From Umbilicaria muhlenbergii (Eukaryota > Ascomycota > Lecanoromycetes > Umbilicariales > Umbilicariaceae), in contig KK106981.1 of NCBI GenBank assembly GCA_000611775.1, positions 434,001-498,000 of the forward strand: a DNA stretch of 64,000 nucleotides, written 5' to 3'. The notes beneath the pieces were generated by a model that saw only the letters and a list, made by a program, of their open reading frames with translations, had not been told where the DNA came from and searched no databases. This document shows positions 1 through 9,295 of this stretch, piece after piece. Each line of letters opens with the position of its first letter. The first letter of the stretch is position 1. A program made the position numbers and the translations under genes.

Positions 1-811
1 TGTTCACTTCTTCAGGTCTTTCCTTTGTCCGAAGTTCTAATTGACTTCTATGAGAGGGCGAAGGATGATGGTGATTCGTCCATTTCCGAGTGGATGCGAT
101 CGAATCATTTTTTCGCGCCTTGTCCAACTCAAACCTAAGTCTTCATCGATGCCTCCTCAGCCTCGCGCCCATCGACGGATTGATGGTTTGGAGAAATCAA
201 GCAATTCCAAGGCATGGGTCGTTCGGTCGAGTTTCGGCATGTGGAGCATGCGGATCAGGCCTTGTCGCTCCTCGGATTGGCTCAAATCGAAGGACCATTG
301 TCACCACTCACTATTACAAGTAATCTGTGTATCACGCTAAGAAGCCGTAATTTCATTCCTTTGCGCAGACTGGGCCTCTCTGTTGTCGTTGCCTGCGGCA
401 AGCGCCCCAGTAACCCCCGCGGCGCAACGCCCGTCGCATCGCCCGTCGCATCATGTCTTCTCGCCGCCTTTCCTTTTGTTCCGTCGTCGCAAATCTCCTG
501 GCGAGCCACGCTGTCGTGCGCAGCATTACGTTCCTTACATCGTCTGACCCATGTCACTCATTGCTGAGTTATTCAGTTCATTGCTTCCCTTTCAGCTTTT
601 CGCGACGTCGCCAGCGGTACCAACAACCTCTCATTCTCATATACGGCTTCGTATCAAGGATCACGTCTTGCGCAGCTATTTGATCTAGTGGAAAGGAAGC
701 AGAAGAGACGGCATAGTGTAGGCGCATGGGAAGAAGACAATTGGTCATACTACTTCACTATACTCCTACAAACCCGCAAGATCTGGCCGTGAACGGGATC
801 GACGACATCAG
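1..811. other. no gene recognised; upstream region of the SUN-family gene
   Basis: No reading frame here shows family similarity or a splice-supported extension. The right part is presumably the promoter and leader of the wall-protein gene that starts at 812. A short direct repeat (cccgtcgcat twice, near 429-451) is the only structure I noticed. A gene reaching in from the left edge cannot be excluded. Confidence 0.5.
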
Positions 812-2590
812 ATGAAGTTTACTGAAATCGGAAGCGCCCTGGGCGCGCTTTTGACATTGCACGCGTCAGTTGCATGTGCGAAGCACGGCAACGCGCATCT
901 CAGCGTGCTAGAGCGTCGGCATCGATACCATAGAAGTGTCCATACATCCAGCGCGGAACCTGGGGCAGGCCTCGAATTAAGAGGGCAGGAGACGGAGATA
1001 GGAAAGCGAGGGGGACAATGCCAATTCCCAACGAATGCGGGCTTGGTTGCTGTGACGCCGGACCAGGAGAACGCAGGATGGGCGATGAGCCCGAATCAGC
1101 CGTGTAGTCCTGGTGGCTATTGTCCGTATGCGTGTCCTCCTGGTCAAGTGATGGCGCAGTGGGACCCGAAAGCAACGTCATATACCTATCCTTTATCAAT
1201 GGTACGGTGCTACCTGGAGGACGTCACTAGTGAATACTGACAAGACACAGAATGGCGGTCTCTACTGCGACAACAATGGGAACATACAGAAACCATTCCC
1301 CAATAAACCATATTGCGTCGATGGAGTGGGGAACGTGGGCTGTACTAATAAAGCGAGCGGCGTTGTGGCCTTCTGTCAAACCGTACTTCCCGGAAACGAA
1401 GCGATGTTAATCCCCACCAGCGTCGAGACTTGGGCACAGCTGGCGGTGCCAGGCCCCAGTTATTGGGCAGGAACTGCTGCACAGTACGTAAGCTCCATCG
1501 CAATTATTGACATGGTACTGATCCGAAAACCAGCTTCTACATCAATCCACCGGGTATATCTACAGAGGAGGCCTGCGTCTGGGGCTCGAGTTCGAACCCA
1601 TATGGCAATTGGAGTCCGTATGTTGCAGGTGCCAACACAGACCACACCGGAAACACCTACGTCAAATTAGCATGGAATCCTATCTATTTGGAACCTGCTA
1701 CACCTTTCAGGGACAAGATGCCTACATGGGGTGTTGAGATCGTTTGCGATGGCGCGGGTTGCAATGGTCTTCCCTGTGCCATTGATCCTGCGACTCACAC
1801 TGTCAACCAGATTACAGGTAGTAACACTGACGGTGCTGGCGGCGCAAACTTCTGCGTGGTGACTGTACCTCAAGGGGTGAATGCAAACTTTGTGGTTTTT
1901 GAGGGTGGCATGAGTGGAGCCGGAGGCGACTCCCATCCATCCCACAGCAGTGCTGCCCCACCGCCGCCCAGCAGCTCTGCCCAGGCGCCAAGCACCTCGT
2001 CAACCCAGCCGTCTAGCAGCACCTCCACGGCAACCCCTACCCCGACGCTGTCAAGTACAAGCTCCAGCAGCTTATCTACGACGCCCTCATCAACGAGCAC
2101 GAGCTCCATGTCTTCGCCCAGCTCCTCAGAATCGAGCTCCTCAGCATCGAGCTCCTCAGCATCGAGCTCCTCAGCATCGAGCTCCTCAGCATCGAGCCCT
2201 CAGACTTCCAGTAGCTCCTCAGCATTGAGCTCAACTACCTCGACAGCGTCAGTTGTTGCCAGCACCTCGTCCACCACTATGACGTCGTATTCGACAAACA
2301 TCACGCCCACTTCGGATAGCACCTCCGTCACCACCGCAACCAGCACAATCAAGCCATTGCCAGCCTACGTGGCTGCACCGCATGTCTTCGCCCAGAACGC
2401 CACCAATGCCACCAGCACCACCGTGGCATTCAGTCCCGCAACCGTATCGCCCCAAACGACACTTGCTCCCAGCACTGGCGCTGTAGTCCCCGCAGTGTCC
2501 CAATTCACAGGCGCTGGGAGTACTCTACGTGCCACTGGCGCGAGCCTAGCTTTATGTGGTCTTACTGCCTTCATGATCGTGGCGTTGTGA
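812..2590 (+). CDS. SUN-family (GH132) cell-wall protein with C-terminal Ser/Thr stalk and GPI signal
   Basis: Exons 812-1201, 1251-1483 and 1534-2590 give 559 aa. Residues 1-22 form a signal peptide, and a GKR site near residue 70 precedes the SUN domain (about 70-355). The domain carries the Cys-rich block around CSPGGYCPYACPPGQ and the family motif NPPGISTEEACVWGSSSNPY. After it come about 130 Ser/Thr-rich residues and a hydrophobic tail (LALCGLTAFMIVAL) typical of GPI anchoring. SUN proteins act in wall beta-glucan remodelling and septation. Classical Sim1/Uth1-type members have the Ser/Thr region before the SUN domain, so this reversed order resembles the second, GPI-anchored SUN group. 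Intron 1 (GTACGG..ACACAG) and intron 2 (GTACGT..AACCAG) restore the family sequence across the frame changes. The catalytic claim for this family is not settled. Confidence 0.88.
2120..2194 (+). repeat. 15-bp coding minisatellite (five units)
   Basis: Five tandem 15-bp units, agctcctcagcatcg with one variant base in the first unit, encode repeated Ser-Ser-Ala/Glu-Ser blocks in the Ser/Thr stalk of the SUN-family protein. The repeat is in frame, so copy number changes would lengthen or shorten the stalk without a frameshift. Confidence 0.95.
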
Positions 2591-3698
2591 TTCCGCTTCC
2601 ATCTCGGATCTACCGCTGATTGGCCGTCCTCACCATTTTTTTTCGAAGTGCTTGTCACATCCATGATTTGGTGACAAATTATATCCTCTTCGTTCGGACA
2701 TATTTCTAGTATATTCTATGATCTTTTCTTGCTTTTACAGGACGCGCTCCTGAGCAGTCCTGGACGTCTTTGGGAGATACCCCTTTTATGAACACGTACG
2801 ATGCTGGACATGGAGAGTTGGTTTGTGGCTATTCATTTTACTTCTTGGCCTGGCGAGATTGGGTATGGGCCTTGGCGCTTTGGATGTACACGGTCCGGAT
2901 CTTCGTCGTCAACGACATCTGTATGATAATTCTGTCACTTGTTTTATTATTTAGTGTAAATATCGATTATCTTATCACTCGAAGCTGGGCCAAATCCTCA
3001 ATCACCTTTCACCCACAGTTGTGGCTATTTGTTGCGAGTAACGCCCAGGCTACCTCGCGCAATATTGGGTCATTCTAAAACACTTACAGACACCTCTAAA
3101 TAGCACTTAGGATTTCTCTGTGGAATCTCGCTACTGCGAGCACTGGAAGCATTTTCAGCGTGCAAGATAAAGAATTGGACCAAAGTCAACAACGATATCG
3201 AAACAATGAAGCTTATCCCATCCAGCAATCCAGAGGCGAAATCCAGCATTCCTACGTCGACGTTCTATGCTTTTTCCCCCAAAGCCCTACGGTGTTCGCC
3301 CTGCATTCCAAACTGCGCGAGTTTCTGGACCAATGTTCGGGCCTCGGTCTGCATGAGGTTTTGCAAAGAATACGCGCGGTGGGTTCGTCGGGCACAGGTA
3401 TACTTTCTTGTAGAATCCGATTGGTTAAGGTATACACCCAGAAACCCGCGCCCAGTGAACGCTGTCCCGGTACGGTAGAGAGAAGTCAATTATTGTATTA
3501 TATCGCAGAAAGTAAGAGACGAATGGAAAAGAAGCAACTCCATTTGTATTCAAGCACCCAAACTCCCCCTACCAACCATAACAAACACCACAATACAAAA
3601 ACCCACATTATATACCCCTACAACATCCCACACTCCCCCCCTCTCCTCTTCAAGATCCTCACGCCACCCAATCCTACCCAAAACCCCCCGTCACCACC
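2591..3698. other. convergent 3' region between the SUN-family gene and BIR1
   Basis: No supported gene. It holds the 3' ends of two convergent genes. The last 150 bases before BIR1 are strongly C-rich on the + strand, so the BIR1 transcript strand is G-rich there. Open frames in this stretch have no codon or family support. Confidence 0.6.
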
Positions 3699-6600
3699 TC
3701 AGCCCTCCGAAACCACAATCCCCTCCACCGCCCTCAACGCCCTAACCCCCTCCCCCTCAAACCGCCCCACCAACTTCTCACACTCCTCTCTCAACCGCTC
3801 CTCCCCCCTCCCCGCATTCCACAAAATCCACTCCTCGACGCTCATTTTCTTTTCCGGACTCGTCAGCCCTTCCTGCACGACCCTGTTTTCCTTTCCAGAC
3901 GAGTCATCGTCGGCGCGGAAGACGTGCTCGAGATCGATGGCTGTCCAGGGCATGGTGGATTGGAGCTTCGAGGATGGGATGGTGCGGTTGGAAGTGGGCG
4001 TGCTGGCGGCGAGGGGGAGGCGGGTTTCTCCTTGGGGTTTGGAGGGGGAGAGGATGGAGAGGGAGGGGCGGGTGGTGGAGTGCGGGGCGGTTGGGGGGTG
4101 ATTTTCGGCGTCGGAGGATTGGGGGGATGGGCTTGGTGTTGTTTGGTGCAGGGACGGTGGAGGAGGGGAGGTCGGTTGTGGGGGTGAATTCACTATCGTT
4201 GCTGGAGGCTCTTGAACGTGTGGAGGCGTGGAGGCCGAGATTTCGATTGGTGGGGGCGATGGTTGTTTAGCTGGCTGCGCGTCGTGAGGTATGGCGTCGT
4301 CATCTTCATCCATAGCAGGAGCTGGTGCGTCCGCATTATTGGCTTTTGATTTCAGCTTTCCGGCCTTTTTCTTAGTGGACTTCGCCGCTCTTTTATTGGC
4401 CTTGGGTTCCTTCGCTGGTGGGTCATTCATCAATGGTTCAGAGGATGCGATGGAAGGAACTTCTGCCGCTTCCTCAACAGGAGCATCTGGCTGTAGGTCC
4501 ACGTCTTCATGTCCAATGCGAGCTACTTCAACCTTTGGCTCCTGCGCGTCGAGTATCGGCTTCGGCTCCTGGTCAATGTCTTCAATCTTGCGACTCAACG
4601 TCGCCGATTTACTACCGTCTTTCCCTTTCTTCATTGACCGAGCTGCTTTCCCGCCAGCCTTTTTGGGTGGAGCGCGACCGGTCGCGCTCGTGTCGCTCTC
4701 GTGGCCCGAATCGTCTTCCACAGTACGAACTGTAATTGTGGAGCTATCTACATCCATTATCACGTCGGCCATATGATCCGAAGTAGGGGGCTCAGAAGCT
4801 CGTGACGGATGGGCAGGCGACGAACGTGACGTTTGACGGCTCCTTGACGATCTCGCTGGTGGTTGAGGTATCGGAAGTTCCTGAGCGAGAGACACTTCTT
4901 GTTGTTGAATAGCGTCTTCGGCCATACTGATATCGTCAACATGGTCCACTCCGCGTGGTTCCTCCACCTTGTTTTTCTTGGCGGTGTTTCGTTGGCTTGC
5001 TGAAGCCTTTCGAACTGTTTTACCTTTCGCCGGCTTTACCTTCGACACCACCAGATCCTCTTCGGTCGGCCGAGCCTCCTCCGATTCCGGCTGCATTTCT
5101 TCAGCAGAGACCAGTCCGGACGGATCATCCAAGGGCTTGGTCTCGGTCCTCAGTTCCTCAGTATCCACAACGGGGTCTGTTATAAGTGTGCTAGCTCTCG
5201 TTTTCCGCACTGGCGCTATAGACGCTGTGGCCTTCCTCGATCCTGGCCGTGTTCGAGTCAGCCGTCTTGTCTTTGGTCTCTCTTCCTCCTGGACCTCCGC
5301 GATGTCTGGTTCATCATCTGTAAGCGGTCGATCAAGTTCTGCTTCGAGGACGGCATCAATCTCATCGTCAGCCGGTACAGGAGCTCTGAGTGAAGCCATC
5401 GACGCCGTCGAGGCAGTTGACACAACTCTTGCGGAGGATGATGCACGCTTTCTTCCGCCCTTTCCCCCTTTCTTCGAGGTAATCACTTGTGGAGGTGGCA
5501 TACTCTCGGCGTCGGTCATAGATGCATCCACATCCTGTATAGTATGGTGTATTTTATTGGGCGTAACGTGTGCTTGAGATAATGTACTTCTTGATCTTGT
5601 CGCCCGGCGCTTTGCTGGAGGGGATTGATTTAGTGCAGCATTAGAGACTGCTCCTTGATTTTGTGTTGACGCATCGACGTCCATTTCAGCACTGGTTCTC
5701 TTCTTACCGCGCGTACTCTTACTTGGTAGCACTTCGACCTTGACTTCGAAGTCATCATCCTCAGGCTCAATAAAGCTGCTCGTCTGTTCCGGCTCAAGGG
5801 CCTGGGCCATCGCGCTCTTCTTCCCCTTCGTAGCTGGCTTCTTGGATCTTGCCCCTTTCTTACTGGTTTTGGGCATCGCTGAATTCGTAGTTGCGTCTGT
5901 CGCCGTCGTCAAAGCACTGTCGCCCTCTTCTACTTCGATTTCGGCAAGTGATGGGGCTTCTGAGATTGATGTGAAATTAGATTGTGTAGACATCCGGCTT
6001 GTTTTCGAAGTCCGGCCTTTCTTGGTTCGTGCTGGCTCAGATTGTGTAGATGCGGTAAGAGAGAAGAACATGCAGTCTGGGGAACGACGCTGGTGTTCGT
6101 CACTTCTCAATATTAGCATTTGACAACCACGAGGAAGGTACGGGTGGCCGCTCACTATGGGTTGTCCTTCGGTTCCCACCCATCCAAACCTAAGCTGCAA
6201 TATGGACATTTGACAAAATCATCGCTTTCTGGAGTCGGGCAATAATACCAGCCAGCTTCAACCATCTATCAATTCTTTAGATTAGCTTCTATACTCTCTG
6301 CATGTCCAGGTCTCAAGTGTGAGCTACCTTTTGAGTTTTACAGGTCCATCCGCGTTTACTGTCGTGTGGCCACATGATTCCGAATGTTGACTTGCGTGCA
6401 TTCAGCATTTTGTCACCCATTGGGCTTTCCTCAGAATAACGCCCGTCTTCGATTTCCTGCTCAATGCACACCGTGATGGCCCATCCACATTCCGGAGAGT
6501 GCTTCAAATGTTCTGCGGCGGGGTCGTCGTCCTCTTCCCAGCCATCAAGGCCTTTTTGGCACAGGAAGCATGTTGCATTGTCGGGCCATGATGTCGTCGG

Positions 6601-6825
6601 GCGATAGAAGAAACCAGCCCTGGCAAGCTACGTCTGGTCAATCCTCGGTGTATTTGGCAGGTCAAGGAAGACTCAACTCACATGCGCGGGCGTTGGAGTC
6701 TTATGCGGCCATTTCAAAGTCTTGGCTCCTTTCGCGTTGGAGGTCCTTCTCTTCGTTGCTGGATGGGCTACTTCGAAAGATGCGAGGCGCGCTGCGTACG
6801 TCTCCATGCCGTCGACAGTCGCCAT
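3699..6825 (-). CDS. BIR1: Bir1/survivin-like chromosomal passenger complex protein, two BIR domains
   Basis: Exons (transcript order) 6825-6682, 6627-6328, 6265-6156 and 6102-3699 give 985 aa. Two BIR zinc modules share identical spacing C-x2-C-x16-H-x6-C: C68, C71, H88, C95 and C168, C171, H188, C195. The long middle region is low-complexity, acidic/basic and rich in Ser-Pro and Lys/Arg, as in fungal Bir1. A conserved-looking C-terminal helix with EEWILWNAGRGEERLREECE lies near residues 938-978. Bir1 targets Aurora kinase and INCENP to kinetochores and the spindle midzone. The start chosen is the more upstream of two in-frame ATGs (6825 and 6807). The exon 3-4 junction restores the DPYDEH-like zinc motif (NPYDEH). 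The gene is divergent from TAM41. Confidence 0.92.
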
Positions 6826-7314
6826 GGCTATTTGAGTAGTTGCCGAATCGCGATGAGTACAGCTAAATGAGCAACTGAAACCAAAGGGGCACTGTATGAA
6901 CCCAGTCTTCTGTTATCCAAGATGCGCCACCATCACGATCGTTGTTGCGCGAGGTTACTCTTGCACCAGTCTCTGGGTTTGTTGTGTCTCGCGTGTTGAC
7001 GGTCCGGCCTTACAGCCTTACAGCCTTCGGCGGCCGGCTTTTAGCGTGCCAGGAAATGCCTCGGCCGAGCGCAGCGTCAGGTCCCACCGCCAACGTCGCC
7101 CTTGCGCCCTGCGCCCTGCGCCCGTTTGGATGATGCTTTTCGCCGAGCCCAAACTTTTCTATAACCCTCCTTCTCCTTCTCCTTCTCCTTGTCCTTGCAC
7201 CCTTGCGAATGCTTCCGTCGTCATTCTGTATGGCCGCCGGTCAATGGTACCATCAATTGCAACCTTCCCACTCCCAGCGGTAGCATCCCGGAGCTTCCTC
7301 TCCACATCTACAGC
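6826..7314. promoter_or_regulatory. divergent BIR1/TAM41 promoter region
   Basis: This 489-bp spacer separates two divergent starts. It contains a pyrimidine tract of CTTCTC repeats (7166-7198), common in fungal promoters close to transcription starts, and an upstream ORF before TAM41 (7244-7318). Confidence 0.6.
7166..7198 (+). repeat. CTTCTC pyrimidine tract
   Basis: Short imperfect hexanucleotide repeat of the ccttctcctt type upstream of TAM41. It is probably a promoter CT-box rather than a coding repeat. Confidence 0.8.
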
Positions 7315-8923
7315 ATGAGCATGCACAGGACCTTGGCATCAGTGAGGTCCTCCGGCGATTTCATTCCTAGCTTCTACCCCCTCTACCGACCTTCACACTA
7401 ACACCATCGTCACTCAGGTATTCCGGCTCTCGCGCTTACGCAGCCCGCCAGAAAGCCCGTTAGCCGTTCAAGGTGGATGGCGGTACCGAATAAGCCCGAC
7501 CAGAAGCCCAATCCGCCAGTCCCTATTCTCGACCAGCACTCGACTAGCTGACCAAGAACCTTCAAAATCCTTACATCCTACCTCGTCAGAGAACGCCTCT
7601 TCTTTCCCCTCAAAGTCCGCCAATGACGCGAAAGAACCGCCGGCGGATTGGGATGATAACCCCGACTTGAACATCTCTGCTTTCTCAGAGCTACCTTCAT
7701 CCAACTTCGGTCACAACCAGCACATGATTATCAATGAAGAGTTCAAAGAGGCTCTGCGCCAGATCCTTTGGCAATTCCGCGCACCTATACGATATGCGTT
7801 TGCGTACGGATCTGGTGTCTTTCCCCAAGCCTCCGGCTCATCCTCCTCCGGCACTTCCCTCCATCCACACCCAAGTCCTGCAATCGCCAAGGTACAGAAG
7901 GGCGGGGGTAAAATGATTGACTTCATATTTGGTGTTTCATATACCCAGCATTGGCATTCCCTCAACCTCCAGCAACATCGAGATCACTATTCAGCAGTGG
8001 GGTCATTAGGATCCTACCTCGTCTCCCGCATTCAGGATAATTGGGGCGCAGGAGTCTATTTCAATCCATACGTTACCGTCAATGGCACCCTCATCAAGTA
8101 TGGGGTGGTCAACCTCGACACGCTCTGTCGGGACTTGTCCGAATGGGACAGCCTTTATCTGGCGGGGCGCCTCCAGAAGCCAGTGAAAATTCTTCGCGAC
8201 GATCCTCGCGTCCGTCTTGCCAACCAAGTCAATCTGATCTCTGCCGTCCGTACGGCCCTTCTTCTCCTTCCCGAGACCTTTACCGAGCAAGAGTTGTACA
8301 GCACAATTGCAGGAATCTCTTACATGGGTGACCCGCGTATGTCCTTTGGTTCCGAAAACCCTAACAAAGTCGCCAACATTGTTACGCACAACCTCCACAA
8401 CTTCCGCCGCCTGTACGCCCCACTGATCGAGAACCTACCCAACGTCGCTTTCAATGATGCACGCTGTAACCAGCCCGACTGGGCCGACGACCCTTCCACG
8501 AACGCTTCCTTGGGACAAGACATGGACCCCATGAAGCGCGGCAATATGGTCCGTCGGCTTCCGAAAGCGTTCCGGGAAAAGCTTTACTTTCGCTATCAGA
8601 CCAAGTTCCAGATTCCGCGACCCGAATTCAACAAGATGCTGGAAGAAACGAGTGACGAGGACCCGACGCGTATAAAGCGAAGAACAGGAGGGAAATTCGA
8701 GCAAAGGATAGCGGGCGATGACCAGCAGAGTCTCAAGGCAGAGGTCACTAGCGTGATCAAAAAGACTATCACCTGGCCGAGCACGAGTCAGAGCCTCAAA
8801 GGTCCTGTGACGGCCGGGATTGGAAGGACATATCGGTACCTCAAAGAGAAAAGTCAGAAGCATAGGGAAGGAAAAAGTTCCAAGGGCGATGGCAAAGCAG
8901 GGGAGAAAGCGAAAGGCTCATGA
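7315..8923 (+). CDS. TAM41: mitochondrial CDP-diacylglycerol synthase (Tam41/Mmp37)
   Basis: Exons 7315-7341 and 7418-8923 give 510 aa. The main frame has no ATG before about residue 112, so the start comes from a 27-nt first exon. The intron (GTGAGG donor, ACTAAC branch, CTCAG acceptor) fits well and stays in phase. The first 90 residues are Arg- and Ser-rich (SLFSTSTRLA), as expected of a mitochondrial presequence. The nucleotidyltransferase-like core follows, with AYGSGVF near 138-144 and the block DFIFGVSYTQHWHSLNLQQH soon after. Tam41 makes CDP-diacylglycerol at the matrix side of the inner membrane for cardiolipin synthesis. The C-terminal 50 residues are Lys-rich. Uncertainty is limited to the first exon. 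Confidence 0.9.
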
Positions 8924-9295
8924 CGGTTGTCTTCGTGATTGTGTCACAACCATTTCTGATTTTTACATGCATAGCGTAGCGTTGTTGGCAGAGCCACCGC
9001 TGGAGATTTGGGAGATTGGGAAAACCGCGTGTGCAGCGGAAGGGGCGTTTGTGATATAGAAAATGCCACCGTAGGCGATCGACAAAGCCTTGTGGAGGGA
9101 GAAGCTGTTGAAAGCACAGCGACTAGTCACATCCGAACGGACTGATATTTCGGTTGTATAGGTATCAGATTACCATTTTAACGATGCTTCGGTCTGGTGC
9201 AAACCCAACGATCTGCAGTATCATTTCGCTCTTACGGCGCCACCACCCAAGTCCGGACGCCATATCGATCTTGCCCAAACGTCCTGCTTGCGCAC
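8924..9295. other. convergent 3' region between TAM41 and RAD3
   Basis: 372 bp between two stop codons on opposite strands. Nothing recognised in it apart from presumptive 3' UTRs. Confidence 0.6.

Noticed and set aside
3160-4101. 313-codon open frame on the + strand
   Set aside because: Overlaps the 3' part of BIR1 in antisense. It is Pro/Ser/His-rich only because of the C-rich strand, and has no family features.
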